From: JBKQWK01 sp052139595
GTDB lineage: Bacteria > Actinomycetota > Thermoleophilia > UBA2241
Length of the DNA: 8,343 nucleotides
Reading direction: 5' to 3'
NCBI GenBank assembly: GCA_052139595.1
Contig: JBKQWK010000073.1
Coordinates: 1-8,343, forward strand
The number at the start of each line of letters is the position of its first letter. Position 1 is the first letter of the stretch. The notes beneath the pieces were generated by a model that was given only the letters and a program-made list of their open reading frames with translations, did no database searches and was not told the origin of the DNA. Shown one piece after another: positions 6,682 to 8,343 of the stretch. Made by a program: the position numbers and the translations under genes.

Positions 6682-7104
6682 CTAGCGGCGCCAGAAGATC
6701 TTGCCGTCGTTTGGCGCCAGATTACTATCCTGCTCGCGGTGCCGGCGAACGCCGGCTTCTCCCTCGCGAGCTGCTCTCTCGGCGACGAGCAGCTGTTTGC
6801 TGTCCCCTTCGGGATGGGCGATGTACTCCTGGAACGCCTCGAGGTCGTGCACGACACGGCTCTCAATGTCGCTCAGTGGCACGCTTGAATTGTCGGCCGC
6901 CTCGAGTTCGAAGACAACCCTCGTTCTGCCCTCGGTGATGTCGTCAAAGTTAATGTGGCTGCTGTGCACGACATCGATGCAGACCAGGTCGTCACAGGCA
7001 AGCTTGGCGTGGCTGGTGATGACCCAGTGGACGAAGTAGGCCCACATCGATTCGACGGCAGAGCGCGGGGCATCAACGTCGATGTGCTGGCGAATGACGG
7101 TCAC
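6682..7104 (-). CDS. Small SRPBCC/START-like domain protein (tentative)
   Basis: A 140-residue protein with no confident assignment. The N-terminus MTVIRQHIDVDAPRSAVESMWAYFVHW resembles the first strand and helix of SRPBCC (polyketide cyclase/START-like) proteins, which often read I-x-(I/V)-x-A-P...V...W. ITEGRTRVVFELE resembles their later beta strands, and VVHDLEAFQEYI their closing helix (D-L-x-x-F-x-x-Y-I). The protein is shorter than typical members because the middle strands are compressed. A charged, probably disordered tail follows (about 100-140: AERAAREGEAGVRRHREQ). The start is GTG at 7104, preceded by AAGAAGGAG, a strong ribosome binding site with unusually tight spacing (2 nt from GGAG). 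The gene lies between trmD and rplS, a place usually empty or filled by other genes. Ligand and role are unknown; a link to translation is only positional. Confidence 0.62.
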   Translation of the reverse strand: MTVIRQHIDVDAPRSAVESMWAYFVHWVITSHAKLACDDLVCIDVVHSSHINFDDITEGRTRVVFELEAADNSSVPLSDIESRVVHDLEAFQEYIAHPEGDSKQLLVAERAAREGEAGVRRHREQDSNLAPNDGKIFWRR

Positions 7105-7323
7105 GGCTCCTTCTTTCTGAGAGTTTTGCGCAAGAACGGCGCAAACCTACCCAGTTCCCGGTTGGGGTAAGAGCGTTGACCGTTCAGCCAGAGCGCGCCG
7201 CAGGCCTGGGCGAGAAGCCAGCAGCTCCACACCGCAGCAGCCAACGCCGCAGCAGGCAATCTGGTCGGCGCCGCTGTGGTCTCTCGCCACGTCGACCCCG
7301 GCTGAGCAGGCAGAATTCTTCGG
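7105..7323 (-). other. 219-nt gap between trmD and the SRPBCC-like gene, with two hairpins
   Basis: On the minus strand this gap holds a perfect 7-bp inverted repeat (TTTGCGC/GCGCAAA, 7125-7145, 7-nt loop) and next to it a 5-bp repeat (TACCC/GGGTA, 7148-7169). Neither is followed by a T-run, so neither is a clear intrinsic terminator. The gap also contains an uncertain open frame with a hydrophobic stretch whose TGA overlaps the downstream GTG (GTGA, 7101-7104). I saw no convincing promoter, repeat family or known RNA. Confidence 0.45.
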
Positions 7324-8034
7324 TCAGGGTTGCTGGTTAACCTGCGCCGCTCGCCAGCGCGCGATTTCGCGGTGGTGACCGCTGAGCAGAACGTCAGGTA
7401 CACGCCAACCACGAAACTCCGCCGGTCGTGTGTACTGAGGGTATTCGGTGCCGCCACCGAGTTCCGTCGCGAAGGACTCCTGAACAATGCTGTCTGGATT
7501 GCTGATGCTACCCTCGATCTTGCGCACCACCGCGTCGAGCGTCGCCATCGCCGCAAGTTCGCCACCGCTGATCACGTATGGTCCGATGCTCACCCGATCG
7601 CTGATCAAATGAGTGACGCGCTCGTCCAGTCCTTCGTACCGACCGCAGAGAAGGCAGAGGTCATGCTGCGCCAGCTCAGTCGCCAGAGCGTCATCGAGCT
7701 GCCTGCCCTTCGGCGTCAGCTCGATCACCCGCCGCTGCTGACGCACCTGTTCGCAATCGACACCGTAAACGGCCTCCAGGGCGGCGGCAACGACGTCGAT
7801 GCGCAGCACCATGCCGGCGCCGCCACCGAAAGGCGCATCGTCAACCTGGAGATGACGCAGCGGCGTAAACTCGCGATAGTTCCAGACGGCGATGCGAGTG
7901 TCGAGGTCGGCCGCACGGCGAACGTGAACCTGACTGAGATACCAATCGAAGGCGGCTGGAAAGAGGCTGAACACATCCAGTCGCCGGCCCCGACTACCGC
8001 CGGTCGCCGGCACTGCATCATCTTTGACAGACAT
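7324..8034 (-). CDS. trmD: tRNA (guanine-N1)-methyltransferase TrmD
   Basis: A 236-residue SPOUT (knotted) methyltransferase that makes m1G37 next to the anticodon of tRNAs, preventing +1 frameshifting. Motifs, counted from the ATG at 8034: LDVFSLFPAAF (19-29), DDAPFGGGAGMVL (66-78), LCGRYEGLDERV (129-140), the trefoil-knot cofactor site VSIGPYVISGGELAAMATLDAVVR (148-171), and YPQYTRPAEFRGWRVPDVLLSGHH (198-221). The Asp used as general base in Escherichia coli TrmD (in DSF) is Glu here (E187 in QESF), and the usual SGNH reads SGHH. I chose the ATG at 8034 because an excellent GGAGGTGA site precedes it; a GTG at 8082 would add 16 residues unlike TrmD. The N-terminus carries about 15 extra residues before the usual start of the fold. 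The gene follows rimM by 50 nt. Confidence 0.96.
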   Translation of the reverse strand: MSVKDDAVPATGGSRGRRLDVFSLFPAAFDWYLSQVHVRRAADLDTRIAVWNYREFTPLRHLQVDDAPFGGGAGMVLRIDVVAAALEAVYGVDCEQVRQQRRVIELTPKGRQLDDALATELAQHDLCLLCGRYEGLDERVTHLISDRVSIGPYVISGGELAAMATLDAVVRKIEGSISNPDSIVQESFATELGGGTEYPQYTRPAEFRGWRVPDVLLSGHHREIARWRAAQVNQQP

Positions 8035-8041
8035 ACGCTTT

Positions 8042-8049
8042 TCACCTCC
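8042..8049 (-). promoter_or_regulatory. Shine-Dalgarno site of trmD (decides the start)
   Basis: GGAGGTGA on the minus strand is a near-perfect anti-16S match, 7 nt before the ATG at 8034. It argues against the in-frame GTG at 8082. Confidence 0.85.
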
Positions 8050-8084
8050 GAGGCAGTCAGCGCAGGGCAGACATACCGTCACTC

Positions 8085-8343
8085 TCAGAGGAAGTCGGCG
8101 CGCACCTGCACGACACCAGCCGCCAGATCGACGGTGACCACCTCGTCCTTAAGCGGCAGCAGCAGTGTGCTACCGTCGCTCGCGCCCACTTCGAGCACCT
8201 CATTGGCCGGCGTGCTGAGCACATCGCTGACCTCGCCGAGTTCGCTCTCGCCGCGGAGCACGCGCAGGCCGAGAAGCTCGCTCACTCGATAGAACGGGCG
8301 CTGGTCAAGCTCACCGCCCGCGGCCAGCAGGGTACAGCCGTTG
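8085..8343 (-). CDS. rimM: Ribosome maturation factor RimM, C-terminal part (cut by window edge)
   Basis: The last 85 codons or so of RimM, which binds ribosomal protein S19 and helps mature the 30S head. The visible part holds the linker and PRC-barrel domain: FYRVSELLGLRVL, then GELGEVSDVL, EVLEVGASDG and LLLPLKDEVVTVDLAAGVVQV, fitting the family pattern of a 'Y-x-x-x-L-(I/L)-G-L' entry and a late 'LLP...V..VD' strand. The frame runs open to the window edge, past an internal GTG at 8285 that is not a real start because conserved residues precede it. The TGA stop is 50 nt before the trmD start, and rimM-trmD is a classic operon pair. The N-terminal domain lies beyond the window. Confidence 0.9.
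   Translation of the reverse strand, partial: NGCTLLAAGGELDQRPFYRVSELLGLRVLRGESELGEVSDVLSTPANEVLEVGASDGSTLLLPLKDEVVTVDLAAGVVQVRADFL

Noticed and set aside
5834..6685. Plus-strand 283-codon frame opposite lepB and rplS
   Set aside because: Shadow of conserved minus-strand genes; its sequence has no domain-like features.
8035..8082. GTG at 8082 as the trmD start
   Set aside because: It adds 16 Cys-rich residues unlike TrmD and has a weaker binding site than the GGAGGTGA before the ATG at 8034.
7330..8292. Plus-strand 320-codon frame opposite trmD and rimM
   Set aside because: Shadow of trmD and rimM, both firmly identified on the minus strand.
1..8343. CRISPR array, insertion sequence, prophage or tRNA gene
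   Set aside because: No regularly spaced repeats, transposase or integrase motifs, terminal repeats or cloverleaf-like sequence were seen on either strand.

Overview
This is a high-GC bacterial chromosomal window with G/C-rich third codon positions. Most of it is a conserved translation and secretion cluster on the minus strand. Read from high to low coordinates, the order is rimM (cut by the right edge), trmD, an SRPBCC-like gene, rplS, two tandem signal peptidase I genes, rnhB, and the 5' end of yraN (cut by the left edge). The order rimM-trmD-rplS-lepB-rnhB-yraN is widespread in bacteria. The phylum cannot be fixed from this. The lepB and L19 sequences look compatible with Chloroflexota or deep-branching Actinomycetota, but that is a weak impression.

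Between rnhB and yraN lies a two-gene module on the opposite (plus) strand, at 289-4277. It encodes a metallophosphoesterase nuclease (YhaO/SbcD/Mre11 type) followed after 2 nt by a large YhaN-type (Rad50/SbcC-like) ATPase. It diverges from yraN and converges on rnhB with only 10 nt between stop codons. The likely role is DNA end processing or repair.

The most notable point is an in-frame TGA (2826-2828) in the YhaN-like gene. It falls in the hydrophobic segment that takes the place of the Rad50 zinc hook. Both sides stay in the same frame: Walker A lies before the stop, and the ABC signature, Walker B and H-loop after it. TGA ends several neighbouring genes, so it is a true stop here. The gene is therefore freshly broken, wrongly sequenced, or expressed as two halves.

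The minus-strand cluster couples tRNA methylation (TrmD), ribosome assembly (RimM, L19), protein export (two LepB) and RNA/DNA hybrid removal (RNase HII). A plausible promoter (6587-6615) lies directly upstream of rplS, so rplS-lepB-lepB-rnhB can probably be transcribed apart from rimM-trmD. The SRPBCC-like gene between trmD and rplS is the unusual member. No tRNA, rRNA, insertion sequence or CRISPR array was seen, and no stretch over 300 nt lacks a gene.
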